NCBI GenBank assembly: GCA_002701365.1
Contig: NZUK01000012.1
Coordinates: 1-64,000 of the forward strand
Direction: 5' to 3'
Source of the DNA: Flavobacteriales bacterium
Lineage (GTDB): Bacteria > Bacteroidota > Bacteroidia > Flavobacteriales > TMED113
DNA: 64,000 nucleotides
Positions 19,197 to 29,244 of the stretch are shown here, in pieces. The stretch's first letter is position 1. Each line of letters starts with the position of its first letter. Below the pieces are notes generated by a model. The model did not search any database. It saw nothing but the letters and a program-made list of their open reading frames with translations, and was not told the origin of the DNA. The translations under genes were made by a program, and so were the position numbers.

Positions 19197-21686
19197 ATGA
19201 AAATCAGAACTTTATTTTTTATAATCTCAATAATCTCAATATCATATTTAAATGGACAAGTGGTTGCATCTGATGACGTTATACTATGTGATGGTCAACA
19301 AGGAACTGTTCCTGTGACATTAACAGCTACATCTTATGCAGTTGATTTAACTGATGCTAATATATATACAGATGATATTTTTGGCGGCGTGATTGATATG
19401 GGATTTGATTTTGAGTTTTATGGCAACACGTATAATCAAGTGGTATTGTCCTCAAACAACTATTTATCATTTATTACTTCTAACGCTGGTGCTTATTCTG
19501 CATGGGCAATAAATGCAGCTATACCAAACAATTTTGATGCTCCTCTTAATGCAATTCTATGTCCTTGGCAGGACATCTATCCTGGGGTAAATGGTAATGG
19601 AATTATTCAATTTGCGACTACTGGAGAAGCACCCAATCGGGTTTTTATTGCATCATTTTGTGGTATACCAATGTTTTCATGTACAGAAATTTGTTACTCT
19701 AGTCAAATTAAACTTTTTGAAACTACAAATATTATTGAAACTCATATTGCTCAAAAAGTACTTTGCACAAGTTGGAATGGAGGGGTAGCTATCCATGGTC
19801 TACATAATGAAGATGGAACAATTGCTCATGTAGTAACTGGTCTTGATGGCGTCGAACGAAACTACCCAAACGAATGGACTTGTGAAAATGACGGTTGGAG
19901 CTTTACACCAAATGGAGACAATGATTATATCATCGAAAATATTGAATTTGCACCTGCAGTTGCGGGAACAGATATTATTTGGCAAGATGAGTTTGGTAAT
20001 CAAATTGGAACTGGCGGAGAAATTACAGTATACCCAGGTGGAGATGTTACATATACTGCTGGCGCTTCTTTATGTGGTGATGCCGGAGATTGGTGTGGAT
20101 TTGAAGGAGGTATAGAAGGTGACGATGTAAGTATTACATTTGAAGTACTTCCTATTAATGGCGATAATACTGACATTATATGTTATAATTCCAGTGATGG
20201 AACAATTGAAGTAATTGCTCCTGAAAGTGGTGATTGGCTATATAGCCTATTCGATATTAACAACAATCTAATTGATTCAGAAACTACGAGTGACGAAACA
20301 TGGATTTTTGAAAATTTAGAGCCAGGAACCTATTACGTCAATATAACTGAACAAAATAGTTTTTGCATAAGCGAACAACTGGAGTTTATATTATATGAAC
20401 CAAGTCAAGTAAATTCTTCCTATATAAACACTAACGTAGAATGTAATGGTGAAAACGATGGTTTAATTGAGATAGAAATAAATGGAGGAACTCCGCCATA
20501 CAACACTATTCTTGGCGATCAAGAAAACGGCGAAACAATAGATGAGCAAGGTGGTAATACAATAATATTTAGCAACCTAGTTGCTGGAAATTATTATTAT
20601 ACTCCTACTGATGTAAATGGATGCCTTACTGAGAGTAATGAAATATTTTTCACTATTACTGAACCTTCAGAACTAGATCTTTCAGAGGATGAAATAGGAG
20701 GAGTAACATGCTTAGATGCAGCTAATGGATTTATTCAAATTACTATGTCAGGTGGCACACCACCATATTCATATGAATGGTCTAATAATAGTGGTTTTTT
20801 TGCCCAAACTGAAGACATAGCCAATCTTAATGGTGGAACTTATGATTTGTCTGTTTTAGATGATAATAATTGTAATTATTTAACTAGTCTAGAAATAACT
20901 GAAAACGAAGGGATAATTATTGATCCATTATTATCCGAGTGCATAAGCAACAATGGTGAAATTACAATTAGCACAACTGGCGGAACTCCACCTTATATAT
21001 ATGAATTATTTAATCTTAGTAATAATAATTCTGAAGCAATCAACAATAATGGCTATTTTAACAATCTAATTGAGGGTGATTATTTAATTGAAATCACGGA
21101 CGAATTAGGATGCTTAGAAGAAGTGTCTATTAATTTAAATGCTGCTCCAATTGCCGATTTTAATATTGATTTTGATGAATTTTATCTTTCAAACAATCCA
21201 ACAGTATTTACAGATTTTTCTAATGATATTAATATTGATACATGGACTTGGAATTTTGGTGATGGAAATACATTAACGCAATACGAAAATCAAGAAACAT
21301 CACATTTATATACAAACCCTGGTACATATTATGTCACATTAACCGTTGTAGATTCTTACGGCTGTCAAGATGAATTAACAAAAAAAATTGAAGTATTACA
21401 AGATTATTATTCATACTCTCCTAATATTTTTACACCAAATAATGATGGAATAAATGACACTTTTACACCATCATTATTTAATATTAATGAAGAATCATAT
21501 AGTTTAATGATTTTTGACAGATGGGGTAAAAAAATATTTGAAACTTATAACTATAATCAAGGATGGGATGGAAAACTTGAAAATGGATCTCTACTGAACT
21601 CTGATACATATAGTTACAAAATAAACTATACAACGACTATGGGTATTGAAAAAGAAGAGAAAGGAAAACTAATAATGGCTAAATAA
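19197..21686 (+). CDS. Secreted SprB-like repeat/PKD-domain protein with T9SS type B (gliding motility-associated) C-terminal domain
   Basis: 829 aa; signal peptide; repeats around CxGxxDGxIEIxxxGGTPPY; PKD WTWNFGDGN...HLYTNPGTYYVTLTV; C-terminus YSPNIFTPNNDGINDTFTP...MIFDRWGKKIFET..GWDGK. Confidence 0.9.
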   Translation: MKIRTLFFIISIISISYLNGQVVASDDVILCDGQQGTVPVTLTATSYAVDLTDANIYTDDIFGGVIDMGFDFEFYGNTYNQVVLSSNNYLSFITSNAGAYSAWAINAAIPNNFDAPLNAILCPWQDIYPGVNGNGIIQFATTGEAPNRVFIASFCGIPMFSCTEICYSSQIKLFETTNIIETHIAQKVLCTSWNGGVAIHGLHNEDGTIAHVVTGLDGVERNYPNEWTCENDGWSFTPNGDNDYIIENIEFAPAVAGTDIIWQDEFGNQIGTGGEITVYPGGDVTYTAGASLCGDAGDWCGFEGGIEGDDVSITFEVLPINGDNTDIICYNSSDGTIEVIAPESGDWLYSLFDINNNLIDSETTSDETWIFENLEPGTYYVNITEQNSFCISEQLEFILYEPSQVNSSYINTNVECNGENDGLIEIEINGGTPPYNTILGDQENGETIDEQGGNTIIFSNLVAGNYYYTPTDVNGCLTESNEIFFTITEPSELDLSEDEIGGVTCLDAANGFIQITMSGGTPPYSYEWSNNSGFFAQTEDIANLNGGTYDLSVLDDNNCNYLTSLEITENEGIIIDPLLSECISNNGEITISTTGGTPPYIYELFNLSNNNSEAINNNGYFNNLIEGDYLIEITDELGCLEEVSINLNAAPIADFNIDFDEFYLSNNPTVFTDFSNDINIDTWTWNFGDGNTLTQYENQETSHLYTNPGTYYVTLTVVDSYGCQDELTKKIEVLQDYYSYSPNIFTPNNDGINDTFTPSLFNINEESYSLMIFDRWGKKIFETYNYNQGWDGKLENGSLLNSDTYSYKINYTTTMGIEKEEKGKLIMAK

Positions 21687-21687
21687 A

Positions 21688-23640
21688 TTAAACATCAATT
21701 TTAGCATACTTTGCATTAGCTTCAATAAATGCTCGCCTAGGTGGCACATCATCTCCCATTAACATAGAAAACACTCTGTCTGCTTCAGTCGCATTATCTA
21801 TTGTCACTTGCCGTAATGTTCTAAATTCAGGATTCATTGTCGTGTCCCATAACTGAGATGCGTTCATCTCTCCCAAACCTTTATAACGCTGGACATTGAC
21901 CCTAACATCCTTACCTGCCTTTAGCTCATTAATAGTATTATCACGTTCTTGATCATTCCAACAGTATCTTTGAGTTGAACCTTTTTTCACAAGATATAAT
22001 GGTGGAGTTGCTATATAGACATACCCATTTTCCACTAATTCTTTCATATAGCGGAAGAAGAATGTTAATATTAAGGTTGCTATATGACTACCATCTACAT
22101 CAGCATCACACATAACAACTATTTTATGATATCTTAATTTTTCTAAATTTAATGCACGATCATCATCTTCAGTACCAACAGAAACACCTAAGGCAGTAAA
22201 CATATTTTTAATTTCCTCATTTTCAAAAACTTTATATGGCATCGCCTTTTCAACGTTTAATATTTTACCTCTGAGAGGCAAAATAGCTTGAAAACCTCTA
22301 TCTCTTCCTTGTTTTGCTGTTCCTCCCGCAGAGTCTCCCTCAACCAAGAATATCTCACAATTCTCTGGGTTAGTTTCTGAACAATCAGATAATTTACCTG
22401 GCAGACCTGTTGAAGACATTACAGTTTTTCTCTGAACCATCTCCCTAGCTTTAGCAGCAGCGTTTCTTGCTGTTGCTGCTAAAATTACTTTTTGAACAAT
22501 TCTTTTTGCTTGCTCAGGGTTTTCTTCTAAATAAAAGGACAACATATCGCTTACAGATTGTGAAACAGCCGTAGTAACTTCCTTATTACCTAATTTAGTT
22601 TTCGTTTGACCTTCAAATTGTGGTTCCATTACTTTTACTGAAATAATAGCTGTTAGACCTTCTCTAAAATCGTCTCCAGAAATTTCAAATTTCACTTTTT
22701 TAAGCAATCCTGACTCATCGGCATATTTTTTAAGTGTACGTGTAAGTCCTCTTTTAAAACCTGAAAGATGTGTTCCTCCCTCATGTGTATTGATATTATT
22801 AACATAAGAAAAAACATTTTCAGTGTAAGAAGTATTATAAACCATAGCAACTTCTACTGGAATGCCTTCTTTCTCTCCATCTATATGAATTACATCTGAC
22901 AATATAGAATCTCTTGTTTGATCCAGGAATTCTACGAATTCTTTTAACCCTCTTTCAGAATAAAATGTTTCCTTTACAAAATCTCCGTTTTCATCTTTCC
23001 TCCTTTTATCAGTAATTGATAAATTTATTCCCTTATTTAAGAAAGCTAATTCTCTTAATCGAGCAACTAAAATATCGTAACTATAAACTATTTCTTCAAA
23101 AATTGAAGCATCTGGTTGAAAAGTAACAAAAGTCCCTGTTTTGTCAGTTTCGCCTATTTCACGAACATCGTATTGAGGAATACCAATTTTATATTCTTGT
23201 TCAAAAATCTTACCATCTCTGTGTACTTCAACTCTCAAATGAGAAGACAAAGCATTTACACAAGACACTCCAACTCCATGTAAACCGCCAGACACCTTAT
23301 ATGAGCCCTTATCGAACTTACCACCAGCATGTAGCACTGTCATCACAACTTCTAACGCCGATCTGCCTTCTTTTTCATGAATTCCAGTTGGGATTCCCCT
23401 ACCATTATCAGATACAGTAATAGAGTTGTTTTCGTTAATAAAACATTCGATACCTGTGCAATGCCCCGCTAAAGCTTCATCAATTGAATTATCTACAACT
23501 TCGTATACAAGATGATGCAATCCTTTAACTCCAATATCACCTATATACATTGCTGGTCTTTTTCTAACCGCTTCTAAGCCTTCTAAAACCTGAATACTAC
23601 CAGCAGAATACTGCTGTTTATTTTGATCATTTGAATCCAT
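21688..23640 (-). CDS. gyrB: DNA gyrase subunit B
   Basis: 650 aa; RKRPAMYIGDIGVKGLHHLVYEVVDNSIDEA, LHAGGKFDKGSYKVSGGLHGVGVSCVNALS, EIFLVEGDSAGGTAKQGRDR. Confidence 0.97.
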   Translation of the reverse strand: MDSNDQNKQQYSAGSIQVLEGLEAVRKRPAMYIGDIGVKGLHHLVYEVVDNSIDEALAGHCTGIECFINENNSITVSDNGRGIPTGIHEKEGRSALEVVMTVLHAGGKFDKGSYKVSGGLHGVGVSCVNALSSHLRVEVHRDGKIFEQEYKIGIPQYDVREIGETDKTGTFVTFQPDASIFEEIVYSYDILVARLRELAFLNKGINLSITDKRRKDENGDFVKETFYSERGLKEFVEFLDQTRDSILSDVIHIDGEKEGIPVEVAMVYNTSYTENVFSYVNNINTHEGGTHLSGFKRGLTRTLKKYADESGLLKKVKFEISGDDFREGLTAIISVKVMEPQFEGQTKTKLGNKEVTTAVSQSVSDMLSFYLEENPEQAKRIVQKVILAATARNAAAKAREMVQRKTVMSSTGLPGKLSDCSETNPENCEIFLVEGDSAGGTAKQGRDRGFQAILPLRGKILNVEKAMPYKVFENEEIKNMFTALGVSVGTEDDDRALNLEKLRYHKIVVMCDADVDGSHIATLILTFFFRYMKELVENGYVYIATPPLYLVKKGSTQRYCWNDQERDNTINELKAGKDVRVNVQRYKGLGEMNASQLWDTTMNPEFRTLRQVTIDNATEADRVFSMLMGDDVPPRRAFIEANAKYAKIDV

Positions 23641-23731
23641 AATTTATGATATATTTCTTTGTATACTAAATATACTAAATATCTAGCTTCTTGTAACTTA
23701 TTTTAATAATAAAAAAGAAATTATTTTTTTA

Positions 23732-25468
23732 TTAAAATTTATAGACACAACCTAAACTCATTCTTAGGCCATCATCATCATAATAACCATGAAATAAATC
23801 GATTTTTTGACCAAAAATATTGTTAATATTTAATAAAAATTGAGTGTTCTTAAAATCATAACTAATTGACAAGTCTGTTCTTAAACATGGATCTATTTTA
23901 AAAATTTCAAAAGAATTATCAACTGTTAAATCAGAAATTTGAAAAGCGTCTCTTTTTCCATAAAAAGTAGAACTAGATATGATATTAATTTTATCAAAAA
24001 AACTAATCGTTAAAACACTGTTCATTTTAATTTTAGGTATAAATTGAGCACCTTCATAGTCAGTATTTTTAGATTTAATTCTATTCCAAACTATATCAAC
24101 AAATAAACTATACTTCTCCTTATCAATACTTATAGATGAAGAAGTGCTAATTCCTCTACGTAACCCATCTCGATACATGCCTAAAGGATTCATGGTTAAA
24201 GTAGATAAATCATTTAAGTATTCTTGTGAAAAAACAAAAGGTATTAAAGCTCCTCTTTCTCTTATGTACTTAAACTGACCAGAAAAAGAAATATCTTGAT
24301 TTATTTTTTTAGTATACATTAAATCCATGTTAACTAGCCTTGAAAGACAATTTCTAAAATACGGATCAATAAACGGAGTTTCTGAAAAAATTTGATGAAA
24401 TGAATGATACACAAGAGACCTTTTCATCGTCAATTCTAAATACTGAGTATTATTGATTTTATGTACTAAATCTATTTCTGGAGACAATTGTGGCGTACCA
24501 CCAAATTTAATATTCTCATCAGGAAGATAGTTAAAAGAAACACCAACGTTGTAGTCAAAAAAACCACTTCCACTAACCAGCATCTTAGAACTTATGAAAA
24601 GATCTGAAAAATCATTGCTTAAAGACCTTAATGACTTAAAACGTCCATAATGTAAATTGTCCAGGACTAAACTAGAATCATTATTAAATATTGATTGTGA
24701 AAAAACTATATCTAAATTGAAATGATATTTTTTTAAAGCCTGTTCTTTTTGCAAATTAATAGAGGGGTTTGCAAAAAAATCCTGACGACCATAATTATGG
24801 TGAAAATAATTCACATTACAATCAAAATTAGTTAAAAGACTTGTTTGAGAATCTTTATAAAAATTAAAATTCAATGCTAATTGATTGCCAACAAATTCGC
24901 TTATTTCTTCTAACGGGAGATCTAATGCATATTGTTCTCCCCAATAAAAACCTGTTCTATTATTAAATTGAACTAAAGTTTGAAATGTATTGTCCCCCTT
25001 AAAGATGTTACTATAAAATTTTAATAAGTTTAATACATAACCATCAGCAACCTGATTTAAAAAAAGTCGATTTTTAGAATCATGTTCTAAATAAAATCCC
25101 GAATTATGCTGCATAGAGACCCCATTTGTATAATGTAGTTTAGTATTAAAAAAAGCTTCGTTACCAAATTTAAGTGACAAATACTTACTATAAACAGGCC
25201 GTGAACTCTCAAATCTAAACTTACTGGGGCTGTTAAGTACAATACTTTCTTGCAACAAAATTTCACGTTGCAATATAGATTTATTAGAAATAATTTGTGC
25301 CTTCAAAGTGTCGGTAAAAATCGGCTGATCACTAATTTTAACACTACTTCTTATATCTGGAGCATATTCTTTAAAAACATCAATCGTTTCAATTCTTAAA
25401 TTATCATCTTGAGACAATGCATGCAAAGATAAAATTACTAATAATATGAAGAATAATTTTTTAATCAT
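23732..25468 (-). CDS. Outer-membrane beta-barrel protein, TonB-dependent-receptor-like
   Basis: 578 aa; signal peptide, N-terminal IETIDVFKEYAPDIRSSVKISDQPIFTDT, many amphipathic strands, terminal aromatic (CVYKF). Confidence 0.65.
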   Translation of the reverse strand: MIKKLFFILLVILSLHALSQDDNLRIETIDVFKEYAPDIRSSVKISDQPIFTDTLKAQIISNKSILQREILLQESIVLNSPSKFRFESSRPVYSKYLSLKFGNEAFFNTKLHYTNGVSMQHNSGFYLEHDSKNRLFLNQVADGYVLNLLKFYSNIFKGDNTFQTLVQFNNRTGFYWGEQYALDLPLEEISEFVGNQLALNFNFYKDSQTSLLTNFDCNVNYFHHNYGRQDFFANPSINLQKEQALKKYHFNLDIVFSQSIFNNDSSLVLDNLHYGRFKSLRSLSNDFSDLFISSKMLVSGSGFFDYNVGVSFNYLPDENIKFGGTPQLSPEIDLVHKINNTQYLELTMKRSLVYHSFHQIFSETPFIDPYFRNCLSRLVNMDLMYTKKINQDISFSGQFKYIRERGALIPFVFSQEYLNDLSTLTMNPLGMYRDGLRRGISTSSSISIDKEKYSLFVDIVWNRIKSKNTDYEGAQFIPKIKMNSVLTISFFDKINIISSSTFYGKRDAFQISDLTVDNSFEIFKIDPCLRTDLSISYDFKNTQFLLNINNIFGQKIDLFHGYYDDDGLRMSLGCVYKF

Positions 25469-28400
25469 TAATGTAAATTAAAGAGTCTGTTTTATTATCT
25501 AAAAAATTGTTTTTTAATATTAGATTCAATTCATTTAATATTTCAGGATTTGATGATTTTTTTTCTAATTCATTTAATATATGCTGTCCCTGAAACATAT
25601 CTTCTTGTGCAATATAATTTTTTGCAAGTAATAATAAGGCTTTTTCTACCCAGACAGAGTAATTAGGCAGTTCATTCACTAATTTAAAAATTGTAGTCTG
25701 AGTATCTGAATAATCATTACTATTATAAAAGAGTAAAGCAATGTAATAATACGATTCAGCTTTTAATGCTCCTTGCGTATTAAGCGCAAGCCATTTAAAT
25801 TCAACTAATGACTGCTTACTTCTATTCATTTTATACAAAGAGAATGCTTTGAGATAACGAATACGAATTGCTTCTTTTCCAGAAAATAAACCATCGCCAA
25901 CGAGATTAGATGTAGTTTCTAGTAATTGTTCATATTTAAATAATTTAAATTGCGACTCTGCTAGACCTAAAATAGCTTGTTTTTTCAATTCAATTTCAGA
26001 CGCTAATTCTAATAATTGGCTAAAATACTGTTCTGAAGAAATATACTTTTGCAACTCATAACTCATTTTAGCCAAATTAAAAATGCCGTCAATAGTATAT
26101 TTATTTTCATTTTCATTTACAATGCTGTTGAGTGCTAGCATAGCACTTTCTAGATCACCTACTATTTCATGACTTTTATACAAGTAATAATTCGCTTCTA
26201 AATAAAAAAGACCCTTAGGATAGTAAGACAGATAAGAGTTAAAAGAATTAATTGCATTTTGATAATTGCCTTGCATGTATTGCAACTCCGAAGATGAATA
26301 TGTCGAAGAATCTAAATCAGCGTCAGTATAATTATGATTAATATTCTTAATTAAATCTAGAAACTGATCCGCTTGCCCCGTTTCATTATATATGTTTTTA
26401 ATAACATGTAATGCTTCCTGAGAAGTGTTTGTGTTAGGAAATTGGTTTAATAGACTTTTAAGAACACTAATAGCCTCCTGATCTCTTCCTTGCATATAAT
26501 ACACTAAACCTGTTTTTAATGTAGCAATCGGATAATAAAGGCTATTAGGAAAATTAGCACGAATCAAAGAAAATGTTTGTAACGACAAATCTAATTCTTT
26601 TGACAAAATATAAGTATTCCCTAAATCAAAAAGAGCATTATCAATATAATTAGACTCCGGAAAAATTTGAATCAGATCACTAAATGACTTAATTGCACTA
26701 CGATAATCATTTAATAGCACATATGACGTACTTTTTTTATAAGATGCATAATCATCTTCAATACCTGACAGCTTTAAAGCTTTATTAAAAAAATTAACCG
26801 ACAATTGATAATCACTAGATGCAAAATAACTATCAGCCATACGCAAATAAATATCATATAAAATTTTTTGATCTTTATTATATTCTATCGCTGCTTGAAA
26901 TTTTCTTATAGATTCACCATAGTCTTTCTTTTTTAAATAGCAATATGCTTGAGAATATAAACTTTGAGAATATAGTATATTACTTTTGGAAAAAAGTTTT
27001 TGATAAGACTGAAGGGCATTATCATATAATTCTAGATTAAAATATGATTCTCCTATCCAGTAATATGTTTTATAAAAAATATCTGAATATAATTCAGTAT
27101 TAATTGATTTATTAAAATAAAAAATAGCCTGTTCATACATTCCGTCATTATAAAGCTGAACTCCCTTGTAAAAACATATTTTTTGATATTGCTTTTTTAC
27201 ATCTTGACTAATTAATTCACTTTTTTCCAAAACTGAAATAGCATCATCATAATTGCTAGTATTTAAATAGGTATTGGCTAAACAAGTATAAATCTCATCT
27301 AAATGCATCGATTTAGGATATTGATTAATGAACTCTGTAAGATTTTGGATCGGATCATATAAGGGATTTTTATACTCATAGCATAAAATAGCAAATTGAT
27401 ATGACGCATCATGCTTAACGATGGAATCTGAATCTATTAAAGAAGCCGCACGAAAAGCATTCATGGCTTCGTTATAATCTTGAGTTTTTCTATAACTGTC
27501 GCCTAAAAAATAATATGCGTATTGTGCAATATTCTCATCCTCTGTAAAAAGAATTTTATTTAAATGATTAATAGCAAAGCCATAAAGCCCCTTATTATAA
27601 TAAGCAATTCCTATTTGATATAACTGGGTTGTTGTTAAAGTATCTTTAAGTTGCTTATACTCTTCAAAATAAACTATTGAAGAGTCATACTTTTTTAATT
27701 TATATGCAGATTTTGCCTGAATTAAAAGCAAGTCATTATAGTAGTCGCATCTAGTAGAATCTAATATAGGTTCTAAAAAATCTGACAACTCATTATAATG
27801 ACCTAAATCAAATAAAATTCTTGAAATAAAATAAGGCACCTGTTTAGAATATTTTTTAGAGCTCTTCAACTCTTTAAATATTTCTAACGCTGAATCATCT
27901 GAACCCTCAAGAAATAAAATATAGGCATTATAAAATAATGCATCTTCTTTATGTGGGTGGTAATTCTGCTGTTGCAATTCATAAAAACTACTTTTAGCTA
28001 AATCATATTTATTTGTTTTATAACAACTGTAACCAAGATAAAAAAATGCAAAATACTTTTTTGAAGAATCTAACTTATATATATTCAAAGCACTCAAGAG
28101 TTGAAAAACATCTTTATATTGTTTTTTTTCAAACAAATACTCGCTCATGTAAAATATAGCGTCTTCTTTTTTCTCACTAAGAGGATAATTAGATAAAAAT
28201 TTATTAAACAAATACTCCGTATCATTATTATATAACTTTAATGATGATAGAAATAAATAATAATTTGAGTACTCAATGGTTTTATTATTTAACAAGGCTT
28301 TTGTATTAATAACTTTTGAAAAATAATTCTTTGCGCAAACATAATCCTGGGCATAAAAACAACTTAATGCCTCATCATAATCCTGGGAAAATGAAAAAGA

Positions 28401-28481
28401 AAAAAAAGAAAGAAATAAGCAAAAAACAAACCTCATGATATAATTATTAAACATATGTTTATTATTCAAATAATGAAACAA
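25461..28481 (-). CDS. Large tetratricopeptide-repeat protein (secreted/periplasmic)
   Basis: 1006 aa; many TPRs (YNKGLYGFAINHLNKIL, YNDGMYEQAIFYFNKSI etc.). More likely start is Met16 (MRFVFCLFLSFFSFSFSQ signal peptide, at 28436). Confidence 0.85.
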   Translation of the reverse strand: MFHYLNNKHMFNNYIMRFVFCLFLSFFSFSFSQDYDEALSCFYAQDYVCAKNYFSKVINTKALLNNKTIEYSNYYLFLSSLKLYNNDTEYLFNKFLSNYPLSEKKEDAIFYMSEYLFEKKQYKDVFQLLSALNIYKLDSSKKYFAFFYLGYSCYKTNKYDLAKSSFYELQQQNYHPHKEDALFYNAYILFLEGSDDSALEIFKELKSSKKYSKQVPYFISRILFDLGHYNELSDFLEPILDSTRCDYYNDLLLIQAKSAYKLKKYDSSIVYFEEYKQLKDTLTTTQLYQIGIAYYNKGLYGFAINHLNKILFTEDENIAQYAYYFLGDSYRKTQDYNEAMNAFRAASLIDSDSIVKHDASYQFAILCYEYKNPLYDPIQNLTEFINQYPKSMHLDEIYTCLANTYLNTSNYDDAISVLEKSELISQDVKKQYQKICFYKGVQLYNDGMYEQAIFYFNKSINTELYSDIFYKTYYWIGESYFNLELYDNALQSYQKLFSKSNILYSQSLYSQAYCYLKKKDYGESIRKFQAAIEYNKDQKILYDIYLRMADSYFASSDYQLSVNFFNKALKLSGIEDDYASYKKSTSYVLLNDYRSAIKSFSDLIQIFPESNYIDNALFDLGNTYILSKELDLSLQTFSLIRANFPNSLYYPIATLKTGLVYYMQGRDQEAISVLKSLLNQFPNTNTSQEALHVIKNIYNETGQADQFLDLIKNINHNYTDADLDSSTYSSSELQYMQGNYQNAINSFNSYLSYYPKGLFYLEANYYLYKSHEIVGDLESAMLALNSIVNENENKYTIDGIFNLAKMSYELQKYISSEQYFSQLLELASEIELKKQAILGLAESQFKLFKYEQLLETTSNLVGDGLFSGKEAIRIRYLKAFSLYKMNRSKQSLVEFKWLALNTQGALKAESYYYIALLFYNSNDYSDTQTTIFKLVNELPNYSVWVEKALLLLAKNYIAQEDMFQGQHILNELEKKSSNPEILNELNLILKNNFLDNKTDSLIYIND

Positions 28482-28548
28482 CTTCAGACTAAAAATTTTA
28501 ACAAAATAATTAACATTTATTTTTAGATTTTTTTATTTAATTAAATTT

Positions 28549-29244
28549 GTGATATTAATATCTAAACCCATCACCTTGAATATAGAAAATATTATTAAAA
28601 TTGAAAATGCACAAATACATCAAAACAATCACCTTATACTAAAAGATGTGACATTTGAGGTAAGAAGTGGGGAGTTTGTATATTTAATTGGTAAAACGGG
28701 TAGTGGCAAAAGTAGTCTATTAAAAACATTATACGGAGATCTACAATTAAGCAGCGGAGAAGGAGAAATTGTAGGCTTTGACTTAAAAAAGATACGAGAA
28801 AAAGACATTCCATTTCTAAGAAGAAGAATCGGAATAATTTTTCAAGATTTTCAACTTTTACAAGACAGAAGTGTTACGGAAAATTTATTATTTGTAATGC
28901 GTGCAACAGATTGGAAAGACAATGGCTTGATGAAAAAAAGACTACAAGAAGTCTTACAACTAGTCAACATGTCAACAAAAGGTCACAAGATGCCACATCA
29001 ACTTTCTGGAGGCGAACAACAAAGGATTGCAATTGCTAGAGCCTTTATAAATAACCCCAATTTAATACTAGCAGATGAGCCTACAGGAAATCTTGACCCA
29101 GAAACTTCTGAAGAAATCATACAGCTTCTACAAGATATTTCATCAAAAAAAACAGTCTTAATGGCTTCACATGACAAATACCTCATGGACAAATTTCCAA
29201 AACGAACAATAATATGCGATAAAAACTATGTGTCTGAAAAGTAA
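28549..29244 (+). CDS. ftsE: Cell-division ATP-binding protein FtsE-like ABC ATPase
   Basis: 231 aa; GKTGSGKSSLLKTLYGDL, LSGGEQQRIAIARAFINNPNLILADEPTGNLDPETSEEI. GTG start at 28549 overlaps a TAAATTTG promoter-like element; TTG at 28576 may be the true start. Confidence 0.85.
   Translation: MILISKPITLNIENIIKIENAQIHQNNHLILKDVTFEVRSGEFVYLIGKTGSGKSSLLKTLYGDLQLSSGEGEIVGFDLKKIREKDIPFLRRRIGIIFQDFQLLQDRSVTENLLFVMRATDWKDNGLMKKRLQEVLQLVNMSTKGHKMPHQLSGGEQQRIAIARAFINNPNLILADEPTGNLDPETSEEIIQLLQDISSKKTVLMASHDKYLMDKFPKRTIICDKNYVSEK

Noticed and set aside
23662-23679. Tandem TATACTAAA x2 upstream of gyrB
   Set aside because: Only two 9-bp copies in AT-rich DNA with no link to a promoter element; likely chance.
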